Positions 13,201 through 23,363 of a DNA stretch of 64,000 bases are shown here, one piece after another (the first letter of the stretch is position 1; every line of letters starts with the position of its first letter). The position numbers were made by a program, and so were the translations under genes. Below the pieces are notes generated by a model. That model ran no database searches. It worked only from the letters and a program-made list of their open reading frames with translations, and was not told the origin of the DNA. The stretch lies in contig CM114271.1 of the NCBI GenBank assembly GCA_050084515.1, positions 41,168,001 through 41,232,000 of the forward strand, in the 5' to 3' direction. The DNA is from Blasia pusilla (lineage: Eukaryota; Marchantiophyta; Marchantiopsida; Blasiales).

Positions 13201-16200
13201 ATGATATACTAGTGGAGGTTATTCCACTAAGTGATGATGATGCCAGGCACGCCCATACATCTCCCTCCGATAGGCCTGAGCTTGAATGTAATCCAACTGC
13301 TCTGCGTTGTGCAAATAGCTGCACATTTCTCGGAGTTGCAACACCAAGGACTGACAGGCCATTGCCACCATCCAGCCAACCAAGGGAGACTGTTGCTTCT
13401 GGTAAAACAAAGCTTCCCTCCAAACTGAAACCCTTATCCTCCATAAAGGTATCTGCTCCCCAGACATGAACACTTGTATCCCTGCCCTCAGATGTCAAAC
13501 CTGTGGAAGCAATTTTTGCTGCACCATCCCCAATTGCAACCCTAGTGACTGGCCCACTATACATCCTTAATAGACCCACACATCTCCACCAGGAGTCATC
13601 ATTCACAGAATCTGAATCAGCATTGAAATTTCCAAGTCTCAGTTTCCACAGCCTCAAAGCCCCATCTGAGCATCCTGTAACAACATCAAACACCTGCTTG
13701 AAATCACCTAGAGATCTTCTTCTACCCTCAGAGGATCCCGAAAACATGTGCAGGGGAGTTGTAACAGCCATGGAGACTACATGCTCCCCACTTTCTAGAA
13801 TCTTGTAACCCAGAATCTGGCCTTCCACTATTGTCTTCTCTCCTTGAATGAACTGTGTTTCTATAGATGGAAGAGAGTGCCCATGAACAGAGTTGTGAAG
13901 ATCCTCACTAATCTCTGAGGGAGACTCTGAAAAACCATTGTTCTCATTCTTCTCCGCTGAATGATCAGAAGTTTCCATGTCCCGGTGTGTGTCTTGCCTG
14001 CTAGGACACACCTTGATATCAAGCTTCCAGGAAACCAACTGCATTCCATTCCCTCCAACTCCCACAACCACACAAGTTCCCACGAGCAATTTCTCATCAA
14101 AAGTCACAAGAGATGGAGAAGTATAGATGCCTTCCAAAGCCTGTCCTCTCTCCAACAGGGGCCAGTCAAGGGTGCACAAGAAACTGTGTGAAATGGAGAA
14201 GGATTTTGGTTTGCCTCGGAATGAGGAAACCTTCTTAGAGATCAGGTAGCAGTCTATTCCCTGAGGATGAGAAACAAGAAGAACAGCATCAGCCCCATCT
14301 GGCACCACTGGTACCCATGCCATTGGATTGAAGGACCCCATGCAATTGATTCGATGCCCTGTAAGTTTTCCACAAAGTTTCCACAGGGCGTTCGAATATC
14401 CAGCAATCTCTAACCTTGGGCTAGAAGGGGAGCTACTTGAAAGCCAGAAAAGCACTGCTCCCAAGTTGTCCAGAGAAGCTACCAACCTCATGGAGGTAAC
14501 AGGATGTATTGCAGTCTGTATAATATTTCCTCTGTGACCATCCAGATACATAATGTCACTAGAAATTCCCCAAGCGCTCATTTTGCCACCACCAACCACA
14601 GCATTGGCTGCTCCTGTTGTTGAACTCATGACTTTTGTGGCATGACCACCAATAGCCGACACCGGAGGCCATATACAAGACCATCGGAGGAGATTATCAG
14701 ACCATATCTCAAACACATCAAAAGAGGAAGGAGCTCCCCATACTGTTCCATGTGGTCTGTGCATCACTGCCTTCACTGACAAAAGACTTCCACAACTTCG
14801 ACGGCTGAGACAATCTTCCACAAATGGCATTGATGGCCATGGAAGCAGATTTGACTTTTCCTGCCATAACTCCACAATATGACCTCGTGATGGTGAAAGA
14901 TCATCCAAACTCTGTATGGACCATAATGTCACAGATCCAGAGGGTCCAATTCCCATCAACCATTCACTAGTTGGTGCCTCTGTATTCTTACTGGGTTGAA
15001 GCTTAGGTCCAACACTAGGCATACTCGAAGTCCTCACAATTCCTCCTCTTGCTTCAGGCCATGTCACAAATATATCCTGTCCTAAAACACCTTTGAGAGT
15101 ACTGTTAACATCAATAACTGCACTTACAAAAAAAGCCAGCTTACATGCAGACTGCGACCCATTTAAACTGTGGTCTACAGTAGCAGGGGTGGGCCCAGTC
15201 TTGTTGATAAGACAAGAGCTCGAATCTGGAAAACCAAAACTACCGATTTCTGCCCACAACCTAATCACACCATCCCGACAGCATGTTAATAGAACTGGCC
15301 TGAAGGACAGGGAGCTTGAATTGAAACCCTTCAAGGGCCTCCACTGTATCATCAGCAATTGATCTGGATGTGAAAGTTCAACAACCTGTAACTCCAGTCC
15401 ATCTTCCCACCACCAGATCTTGACAAGATGGTCTTCGTCTTCATCCTCTCCATTTTCCAGTTCTGTAGAGGCGCCTTCTGCCGTAGCAACTATTCCTCTT
15501 GCAGACCAGGACGCTGAACTGAGCTGATGTACATGCTCAAGATTTGATCGCCATAAGCATTGCCAGCCATCTTCAACTTGTTCCCACATTACTATCTCCG
15601 ATCCAACAGAAAGTAGACCATCTCCTGACTCAGTCCAACTACAGGATACAATTTCGAAGTGGTGTTCAAGTACTTGCACATTCACCCACCTGAAAGGTAC
15701 CTCTACAAATGACACCAAACATCAATCCCGTTAGATTCAACCAAGCATCATTCTGTAAGTGGGTCCTGATGGTAATTAGCCGACACAAAGGGTTCTGCTA
15801 ATACTTGAACAGACATTTGGAAATTCTTCCAAAAAGATGTACAGCTAACATTGAACTAAAACGTAACTGGGTTTATGAAAAGACGGAGGCTACCTGGCCA
15901 GCTGTGGTTGCACTTCTCAATCTGAGTAATTCCTCTGGGTCCATATAAGTACAGATGCCTGCCCGCTACAGCTGCTAATGCTCCAACGGAGATACCAGTC
16001 GGAGCCCAGCTAACACTCGATACCCAGGATCTACCTTCTCCACTCTCTTGTGGACAGTCTGTAAGAAGAACTTGCTGGAAAAAGCCGCCTGAGGCAGCTT
16101 CCCTCGTACTTGAAGGTGAGGGTGCCATGGAAATAACAACACTAAACTGTGCTCCGCAGGCTACCCAGCTGAACCCAGCGAACAGCGGCAGCCAATCGAC

Positions 16201-16278
16201 GCTTTTAGGACCCTCATTTGGAGCGGGGTAAACATCCTGTTGGACGGACAACTCGAACAGCCCTCGGTGCTCGTCCAT
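7232..16278 (-). CDS. Rav1/DMX-like WD40 protein (RAVE-type V-ATPase assembly factor family), 3' incomplete
   Basis: Nine coding exons join in frame with GT-AG introns: 15894-16278, 12856-15702, 12019-12550, 11474-11705, 10911-11075, 10453-10725, 10076-10345, 9182-9697 and 7232-8962, giving 2317 residues before the donor at 7231. The start (MDEHRGLFEL) leads into DWLPLFAGFSWVACGAQF, typical of plant members. Residues 129-1078 are one 2.8-kb exon of WD40-like repeats (VKIWWWEDG, VIRLWAEIG, ALRLWKLRLG). About residues 1078-1560 form the Rav1 C-terminal domain, with the signatures QRFWLACRYALLHDQW, EKKDPKDCALLYLALDRR and LKNAYVLMGKHRHELAAAF. In yeast, Rav1 is the scaffold of the RAVE complex, which reassembles vacuolar H+-ATPase; animal relatives are DMXL1/2. 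A vacuolar/endosomal proton-pump role is inferred from the family. The usual C-terminal WD40 region is not in the window. No frameshift or stop interrupts the nine exons, so the gene looks functional. Family call firm; exact splice ends good by phase. Confidence 0.9.
9790..9902. repeat. Direct duplication inside an intron of the Rav1-like gene
   Basis: Two near-identical segments of about 45 bp, both starting TTCTTGGAGTCAGAAGACCT and continuing through GGGACA(T/C)TCCAAACTC, begin near 9791 and 9859. Both lie in the intron between the exons at 10076 and 9697. The separating sequence is unrelated. This looks like a local duplication with no effect on coding. Confidence 0.8.
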
Positions 16279-17800
16279 GATGCAATGTAGGTCAAAGCTA
16301 GGATTGTCGAGTCCTATAAAATAAGCATTCCATTCTAAGACAAATGCATCTGCAACATGAAGGGATTGATCTTCCCACCCAAACGTTTCCAGTTATCCTA
16401 ATTCAGCTGCCCACCATCGGATTGAGCTTATTGAAACGCGGATCTGTGACGCCGAAATTTCCATCGTTGCACTGCAGAGCGTATCTCACCAACGTGACAC
16501 CTCATAACCCTGCCTTTTCGAATCGTTACGGCAAACATACCACAGAAATTCGAATACTAGTCCGGATACCGATCTTCTCGGCAGACGACCATCGCGTAGT
16601 CTTGCACCTAAAATATCGAATCCAAGTGAGCCTCACACATGAGACGCACAAAGCAACTAAGGCTCCGTATCGACATATAACGAACAAATCACAACCTTTT
16701 GCGCAGCATAGGACAGAGACAGATATTAACATAGACATCAATTTTAGGTCTCGCATAGAAAGTCCTCAACAAAAGACATTCCTACTCTAGAATTGAAAAC
16801 CTGGCAAACTTGAAGTAAAATCTTCACAAAGAATCAGCACTGCAATACTGAACCCATAACACACATACAACTGTGAAACGAGGGATCTCCGAAAAAATCC
16901 ACAATCGAGCCCGATCCCCGTATTAAAGGATCACGTCATCTAGGAGACAAGCACAGTGCACCCCCCTCATTCCACCCCACGACTGAAGTTCTTGGATACG
17001 CACAGAATCAACCACATCCAGCAGATGCTCCTACATCAACCCCAAATATGCACTTAACGGCGAAAACGGGAGCACGGGCATCAGTATTTCTCACCATTCC
17101 AAACTGAGAAATTTCTCCAACACTTCCAACAACAGGAAACTCAACACAGATATACATAATCACCGCGAATTCCCCTTCCACGACAAAAAAAAAAAACCCG
17201 CGATCCATCAGAAATCCAGAAAATGCCCGATATTTGGCGATCATTCAGACCGCCCCACCCAACCGAGCACGAGTATCGATCGCACGATTCGCACTCACCT
17301 CCTACAGAAGGTTTTGTCGGTGAAGCCCTGCTGTACCGCGACCGCGGATCCCCACCGGCGCCGCGAGAGCGATCCACTAACACTCCGATCGGCGCATAGC
17401 TGCGATTCCGAGCACACGGCGATCTAGAGAAGGAGAGCTTCTTCTTCTATCTTCCCATACCGACCAGCTGCAGTGGGATGAGAAGAAAACAGACTGGCTT
17501 TGACACCGGAAGGCAAACAACGTCGCGGAGACTCTCTTCCGCTCGTTTCCTTTTCCTTTTCGGTGCAAATTACGCGCAGAACAAACACGTCCCTTTTCTC
17601 CTTCCTCCGGATGAGAAAAGGTTTTATCAAGAGGGCACTCAATGAAAAAAGAAGAAGAGAGGGAGCCTTGAAAAACAAAACAAAAAAAAGCGGGTAATGG
17701 GAAATCAAAGGAGGGGGACCCATGAACGCCACAACGGGTTCTCCAAAAGAAAAGAGGGCACTTCCTCACGGGTTATACTCATTAACACCATAGACAATAT
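16279..17800 (-). promoter_or_regulatory. 5' UTR intron, leader exon and promoter side of the Rav1-like gene
   Basis: Just before the start codon the minus strand reads AATCCTAG then CTTTGACC, a plausible acceptor. About 1 kb upstream, near 17298, AG|GTGAGTGCG is a strong donor. This suggests a 5' UTR intron of roughly 1 kb and a non-coding leader exon in the GC-richer stretch from about 17300 upward. Pyrimidine-rich and purine-rich blocks at 17420-17700 could be leader or core promoter. No clear TATA box was found, so the transcription start is not placed. No other gene is seen here. Confidence 0.45.
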
Positions 17801-18626
17801 CAACAACACCTAGTGAAGCATGACTACTTCTAAGTGAGTCTCTAGTGTCGGCGTCTCCCACAGCTTGAGCATGCCGCAAAAGCCTATTAGCTTGGGCATG
17901 CTACAAATTTATGGAGACTCGTTGTCTACGATAAAGAATTGCAACATCTAAGGACAACCCATTTCTCGCCGGAGATGATGAGCATGATTCATAAGGAACA
18001 AGTCAAACCTCTGAACCGTAGCCCCACATCTCTATGACTAAGGGAACAAATTGATGTCCATGATGAAGTCGACTATAGAGAGTGGTGACGGCAGTGAAGA
18101 AGACCCATCTCCCTTGTGCCACCACTTGGGCTCGTACAATGTCCTATGCAAGATCCGTCACTACATCTGTCACCATCACCTCAGCCTCTCGCGTCAAGAA
18201 AAGATCAGCACGAATAAGAGAATCCTGTATGAAGCAGTGTCTATCTCTCTACACATGGAAGCCACTCCTGGCAAGCAATATTGAACATGATCTCCCGTAG
18301 AGCATCGTGAATGGCAATCCTCTCGACCCCAAGTGGACAACCTGCCAAATGCATACAAATTAAATCCAGACTTTTACGACACTCACAGTGTATCAAACCA
18401 AACATCGATGGTTGGGGGGCTATCAAAATCGCATTGTTGTAGTGTAGGTAAGTGGTGCAATATGGAAAAAGGAGATGAGGGAGAGACCCCCCCCCACCCA
18501 TAAGCATGTCGCCTTTAATGGGGATATTCCCATTTGATAGAGTGCCTCTAAAAACGATCTCAAATTGGCCTTCCATTGATGAAGATTAGAGCCCTGGTTG
18601 ATTGGAGGCAACTACGGAAGAGAAAG
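17790..18626 (-). pseudogene. Remnant of a retroelement-associated nuclease-like module
   Basis: The minus strand encodes, across several frames, CMHLAGCPLGVERIAIHD followed by ALREIMFNIA and later FVPLVIEMWG. This resembles a module found repeatedly in bryophyte, lycophyte and algal genomes: a His/Cys-rich segment with a GxERIxxHDALRD motif and a PD-(D/E)XK-like tail with a (F/V)IPLAVE-type strand. Stops and frame changes break it. It ends where a copia LTR begins at 18627. The family call comes from motif memory and is tentative; enzymatic function is inferred only. Confidence 0.35.
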
Positions 18627-18938
18627 TGTGGAAAACTCCTAAACAAACATAATTGGTGGAAAACGGCTCTCTCACACACACACCACCATGGAGAACGAAA
18701 TTTGCAATGACAGAATGAGTGGAGGTTGGTCCTCTTCTCAATTATATAGGATATGTACAAGCAACCCTAACCCTATCCTTAACCATAGTCTCGAGTTAGA
18801 CTAACTATGATTAACTAACCCTAGTTAAGATAATCGTGCTTAACTGACTAACCAAGATTAAGCTTCCCTACTTCGTGTGAGTACAAAATATAGCAGTTCA
18901 AGTGTCTCATGATCTTGACTGTAACCCAATCTTCAATA
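18627..18938 (-). repeat. Copia LTR (3' LTR of the minus-strand element)
   Basis: This 312-bp segment is the reverse complement of 29751-30060, with the same ends: start TATTGAAGATT, end GTTTTCCACA. On its internal side the minus strand carries a polypurine tract (TTGAGGGGGAG) directly before the LTR start, as expected for a 3' LTR. The canonical TG start appears changed to TA. It contains CCCTAACCCT-like words that resemble telomere repeats but belong to the LTR. No matching 5' LTR of this copy is present, so target-site duplications cannot be tested. Confidence 0.85.
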
Positions 18939-19043
18939 CTCCCCCTCAAGCTGAGATCGATATCTCTAACGCCTAAATCATGCTAAACATCTCAAACTTA
19001 TCTCTAGACAATGCCTTTGTAAAGATGTAAGCAATTTGCTGAT

Positions 19044-20480
19044 TTGTACTTATATACACAAGATCAATTTCTCCTGCAAGCACTTTCTCTCTGATAAAAT
19101 GATAGTGCACCTCAACATGTTTTGTACGAACACAGGGTTATAAACAAGTTTGATGCTACTAATATTGTTTGCATATATTACACTAGGTCCCAAATTACTA
19201 GGATCAATCTCAACAAGTAATCGATGAAGCCACACCGTCTCACATGTTGCATTGGTTGCTCCTATGTACTCAGCCTCTGTTGAAGATAAAGCAAGTGTAG
19301 GTTGCTTCTTTAAAGCCCAACTTATAGATGCGCTTCCCAAAGTAAATGAATAACCAGATGTGGAGTGTCGATCAGACACGCTTCCTGCCAAATCAGCATC
19401 TGTGAATCCCTGAAATTGAAAACTCGGAGAAGGTTCAAATTGAAGCCCGAATTGAATAGAGAATTTCACATACCGCATAATCCTCCTCACAGCATGAAGG
19501 TGAGGTTTTTGAGATGCTTGCATAAACTAGCTCACTAGGCCAACAACATAACTCAAATCTAGTCTGGTTATAGTTAGATAGATCAAATTTCCAACCATGC
19601 GGCCGTACATATTAGAATCTGCAAGGAGCTCTCCTTCATCCATTCTTAGCTTCACGCTCTGCTCCAACCGTGTAGAGATTGGCTTACAAGCCATCATACC
19701 ATGTTTTGAAAGCATATGAAGAGCATATTGTCATTGCAGTAACCACATATTCTCTCCAACCTTGATAAACTCAATACCAAGGAAGTACTTGAGTTCTCTC
19801 AAGTCCTTCATATCCAATTCTGCTTGTAACTTAAGCTTGACTTGTTGTACCATTTTTTCAGTACTCCGAGTAATAAAGAGATCGTCAACATATAACACAA
19901 TTAGAACTGTATGATCTTGTCCTCTCAAGACATATAACGATGAGTCAAAATCACATACCCTAAAACCCAACTCTTGTAGGACGTATGTAATCTTGCCATA
20001 CCAAGCTCTTGAAGCTTGATTGAGCCCGTATAGAGCTTTCTTCAACCTGCATACGCGAAATGGAAACTTGGGATGCTCGTATCCATGTGGTTGAGTCATA
20101 TATATCTCCTCATATAGATCTCCATTCAAGAAGGTATTCTTAACATCCATGTGATGTAATCTCCACTTCTTACTTACTACAACTACAACCACTGTTGTGG
20201 TAGTCGCCATCTTTGCAACAAGGCTAAATGTTTCCTCATAATCGATACCATATTATTGTGCGTAGCCCTAAGCCACCAATCTCGTTTTGTATCTGTTAAT
20301 TGTATTATCTTCATTGCGCTTGATTTTGGAAACCTATTTGCAACCAATAGCTTCCTTACCGAAAGGTATATCAACCAGCTCCCATGTTTGTTGATGTCTT
20401 AATGCAGCAAGCTCTTCCTCCATAGCTTCAATCCATTCAACTTTTACTCGTAGATTCTTCAAAATAACTCGGCTCCTGCT
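19044..20480 (-). pseudogene. Copia reverse transcriptase and RNase H, degenerate
   Basis: Reverse transcriptase is seen as HHMDVKNTFLNGDLYEEIYM, then KALYGLNQASRAWY and the catalytic LYVDDLFITRS. RNase H follows (GFTDADLAGSVSDRHSTSGY, LALSSTEAEYIG). The YVDD box is intact, but stops separate the parts, including between the reverse transcriptase blocks and near 19525 and 19730. The C-terminal end fades out near 19050 before the polypurine tract. Confidence 0.9.
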
Positions 20481-20839
20481 CTTGAAGGGTAGTCATCATA
20501 TATGCATGATGTGTTGCAAGGAAACCTTCATTTATGAATCTATGAAGTGGATGTGTAACTCTTCTTGATCTACGAAGTTGTTGTTTAGAGGTAGATGCCT
20601 CGAACACCCAACTCGAGCTCTGACTAGTGTCAACAGACTAAATATGTACTCTTTCCGTCTATGGACTCACAGATTTAACTGATGAATCTAGGACCTCTCC
20701 TAATTCTGCACTAGTACTTGGGGAAGTTGAAGACAAAGTATGTTGGTTTATAGTCATATTCTCCCCCTCAACAGACAGAGGTGGAATATGCTCAAATGGA
20801 GCATACCATGACTTTAGTTCATCAAAGACAACATCCCGA

Positions 20840-21880
20840 CTAATAATAAGCTGCCTAGAGGATGGAATGTAGCACTTATATCTCTTAGTTGGCTATGTTG
20901 ATGGAATGTAAGTGCTACATTCCATCAACATAGCCAATGAAGATACATCTTTCAGACTTGGGATTTAATTTCTGAAGCCTCTCAGAAGGAACATAAGCAT
21001 AACAAATACAGCCATATACTTTCAAGAAGGAAAAATCAGGTTTACTTCTTGTGAAGACTTCGAATGGAGTTTTATCATGAACTCTTGCTGTTGAAGTTTG
21101 GTTGATTAAGAAGACTGCACATGCTACAGCCTTTGCCCAATACACCTTAGGCATGTTCTTCTCATTCAACATAGCTCGTGCAGCTTCAGCAATATTTATT
21201 CCTCTCAGCTATTCCATTTTGTTGTGGAGTGTAACGGCAAGTCACTTGACGTTGGATGCCATTCTGACGTAAATAGCCATCAAAATTTGTTGAAAGATAC
21301 TCTCCCCCTCCATCACAGCATAATTTCAGAATATGTTATCCAGTCTGCTTCTCTACTAGAACTCTAAATGTTTGGAACAATGAGAATATCTCTGACTTGG
21401 CTTTCAGAAAGTATACCCATATATATACCTAGAGAAGTCATCAATAAATGAAACAAAGTACTGACAACCACTAAGGCTATGTTGTGATGTTGTCCACACA
21501 TCACTGTGGATCAACTCCAATATCTTGGATGCTCTTCTACCTTGCTGTGGAAAAGGAAAGCTAGCTTGTTTTCCAAGTTGGCAAGCAGGACATACCTCTA
21601 ATGTAGTAGGAATCGCTAATTTAGGGAGTCCTATTACTATATTAGATAATGAAAGACTCTATAATCTTTGAAGATTCATATGTCCAATTCTTTTATGCCA
21701 TATATTTAGATGTGTGACTTGTTGGCCGGTTTGACCATACATTGCTGTTTGAATCTCTAGCATAGAAACATCTAATTTTAACATTCTCCCAGATCTAGTT
21801 TCTTTGGCTATCGTAGTCTGGTCATCCATAATTTCAATGAAACAACTATCTGCGTCAAACTTCACTTGATAACCCTATTT
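20840..21880 (-). pseudogene. Copia integrase, degenerate
   Basis: The N-terminal pre-integrase zinc region is seen at 21659-21865 (NIWHKRIGHMNLQRL). The C-terminal part of the catalytic domain and its tail are at 20915-21172 (YWAKAVACAVFLINQTSTAR, then GYVDGM). The stretch between is open only in pieces. The frame near 20915 is ended by a local fold-back inversion described separately. Inactive. Confidence 0.8.
20889..20937. repeat. Perfect 22-bp inverted repeat with 5-nt spacer in the copia integrase
   Basis: Arms 20889-20910 and 20916-20937 are perfect reverse complements (start TTGGCTATGTTG, mirrored as CAACATAGCCAA), with spacer AGTGC. One arm is the expected integrase coding sequence around GYVDGM; the other is an inverted extra copy. 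The expected downstream coding sequence resumes beyond it, so this is a small fold-back insertion. Confidence 0.9.
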
Positions 21881-22029
21881 TACTATGTGTCCTACAGAGA
21901 TCAGGTTTCTTGCAATGGTAGAAACATAGAGAACATTTCCAAGAGCACAAAGACCATCTGATGCAATTGGAACTTCACCGGTATGCGTGATATGATGTTG
22001 AGTATTATCTCCTTTGAGCACAATTGCAG

Positions 22030-22741
22030 GATCTTTCACCGGCTCCAAACTACTGAACTATTTAGCTTGTGAGGTCATGTGATTTGATGTACCAGAGTCA
22101 ATGTGCCAATTTGTTGTCGATTCTTTCTTGACCATTGCTCTTATATGATGAGTCATGACCAAGAGATGCTCTGTTTGTGAATGTTGTTGTTCTTGGTACT
22201 GCTCTTAGTGTTGTTGCTCCACATAGTTTTGTTGCTGTAAGGCTCTTGTTCTCATATCTGCCTTCTTCTTGAAGCAAAATTTTGCATAGTGACCCTTTAT
22301 TCCACAATAATTGCAAGATCCAGGGACCCTCTGATGTTGACCTCGACCCCAACGGTTTCCACCATCACCACCTTGTGATTGTGCGGTTGGTATTGGTTTG
22401 TAGTTGATTGAGTGAAGTTATATTGAGTGTCTCTTCCTCCATATGCTTGATATCCACCACGACCATGAAAGTTTCTACCACAGCCCCTGCCTCTGTTTGA
22501 TCCATAACCTGCAAGTAGTACACTCTCTAGCAGACTAGACGAGCTACCGCTGTCTACTAGGCGCATCTCTTCACTGATAAACAGAGAAACTAACTCTTGA
22601 AAGGTTGGATACTTCTCTTTCACAGAGATAGAGATCTCAAAGGACTTGTAATCTTTTGGAAGGCCTTGAAGAGAGTGAAGAAAATCAGATCATCATCTTC
22701 TACTATCACTCCAATACTATTCAACTGATCAACAATATCCA
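22030..22741 (-). pseudogene. Copia gag with zinc knuckle and protease start, degenerate
   Basis: The minus strand gives the gag UBN2-type segment (DIVDQLNSIGVIVEDDDLIF, frameshift, EKYPTFQELVSLFISEEMR), a Gly/Arg-rich linker and a zinc knuckle CNYCGIKGHYAKFC (CX2CX4HX4C intact) in a shifted frame. A protease active site WHIDSGTSNHMTS lies at about 22075-22115. At least two frameshifts are present. Confidence 0.85.
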
Positions 22742-23363
22742 ACGTACCCAAAATCGCTCAATTCTGACACTCTGAGCTCTTGCAGCATCAATTTCAGTGT
22801 AGGAAAGTGTAATTAATGAAGAAAAGTTGTGTAGTTTGCTCTCTACATGCCAATTTCGACTAGTTCTTTCATACAGTTGATCAATTTTGGCAAGTTTCAG
22901 GTCAATTTCTGCGTAGGAGTGGTCTATGCTTCAATTAGAGCAGTAGAAAGCTTGAAATTACGTTTTTGTGAGTGAAATCGTTTATCATGGAGTATTCCTC
23001 AACAATAATCACAAGCGAGAAGCTAGACAAGTAGAATTACAATGTCTGGAAGTTTCGCATGAAACAATTTCTCATGGGTCAAGAACTATGGGAGCTTGTC
23101 ACAACTGATGAGGCCAAGCCAAACGATGACTCAACAGAATGGAATGTTCGCGCTTCGAACAAACGCGCAAGGTAAGTAATCCACTACATTTCAATAACGA
23201 TCAGTTCGCCAATGATAGGTCACATCCAAGATGTTGATATTCCAAAAGAGGCCTGGGATGCATTGGGAAAGCTATTCTAGATATCTACAAAGGCCATAAA
23301 GCTTCAATTGAATCAGAAATTAAACAAAGTAAGGAAAGGATCGCAGAGCATCAATGATTATAA
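22741..23363 (+). pseudogene. Plus-strand copia leader and gag N-terminus fragment
   Basis: After about 250 bp of leader, an ATG near 22989 begins MEYSSTIITSEKLDK, then a stop, then NYNVWKFRMKQFLMGQELWE, the classic copia gag N-terminus. A further piece (IGHIQDVDIPKEAWDALG) follows with another stop. It ends at 23363, where minus-strand gypsy sequence starts abruptly. Orientation is opposite to the copia element on its left, so this is a second, 5'-derived copy. Confidence 0.8.

Larger units (their letters stand above)
18939..22741 (-). mobile_element. Degenerate Ty1/copia retrotransposon, truncated at its 5' end
   Basis: Read on the minus strand from 22741 down, the order is gag with zinc knuckle, protease, integrase, reverse transcriptase, RNase H, polypurine tract and 3' LTR. 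This is the copia order, with integrase before reverse transcriptase. Stops and frameshifts occur in all parts, so the copy is inactive. The 5' LTR and start of gag are missing. At 22741 the element abuts the leader of another copia copy in the opposite orientation. Confidence 0.9.

Noticed and set aside
13212-13469. Plus-strand open frames opposite the large WD40 exon (also 12898-13212, 13503-13808, 15093-15362)
   Set aside because: They are antisense shadows of a clearly coding exon, with no family motifs of their own.
18757-18785. Telomere-like AACCCTAACCCTATCC words
   Set aside because: They are part of the copia LTR and recur in its other copy in degenerate form; there is no tandem array.
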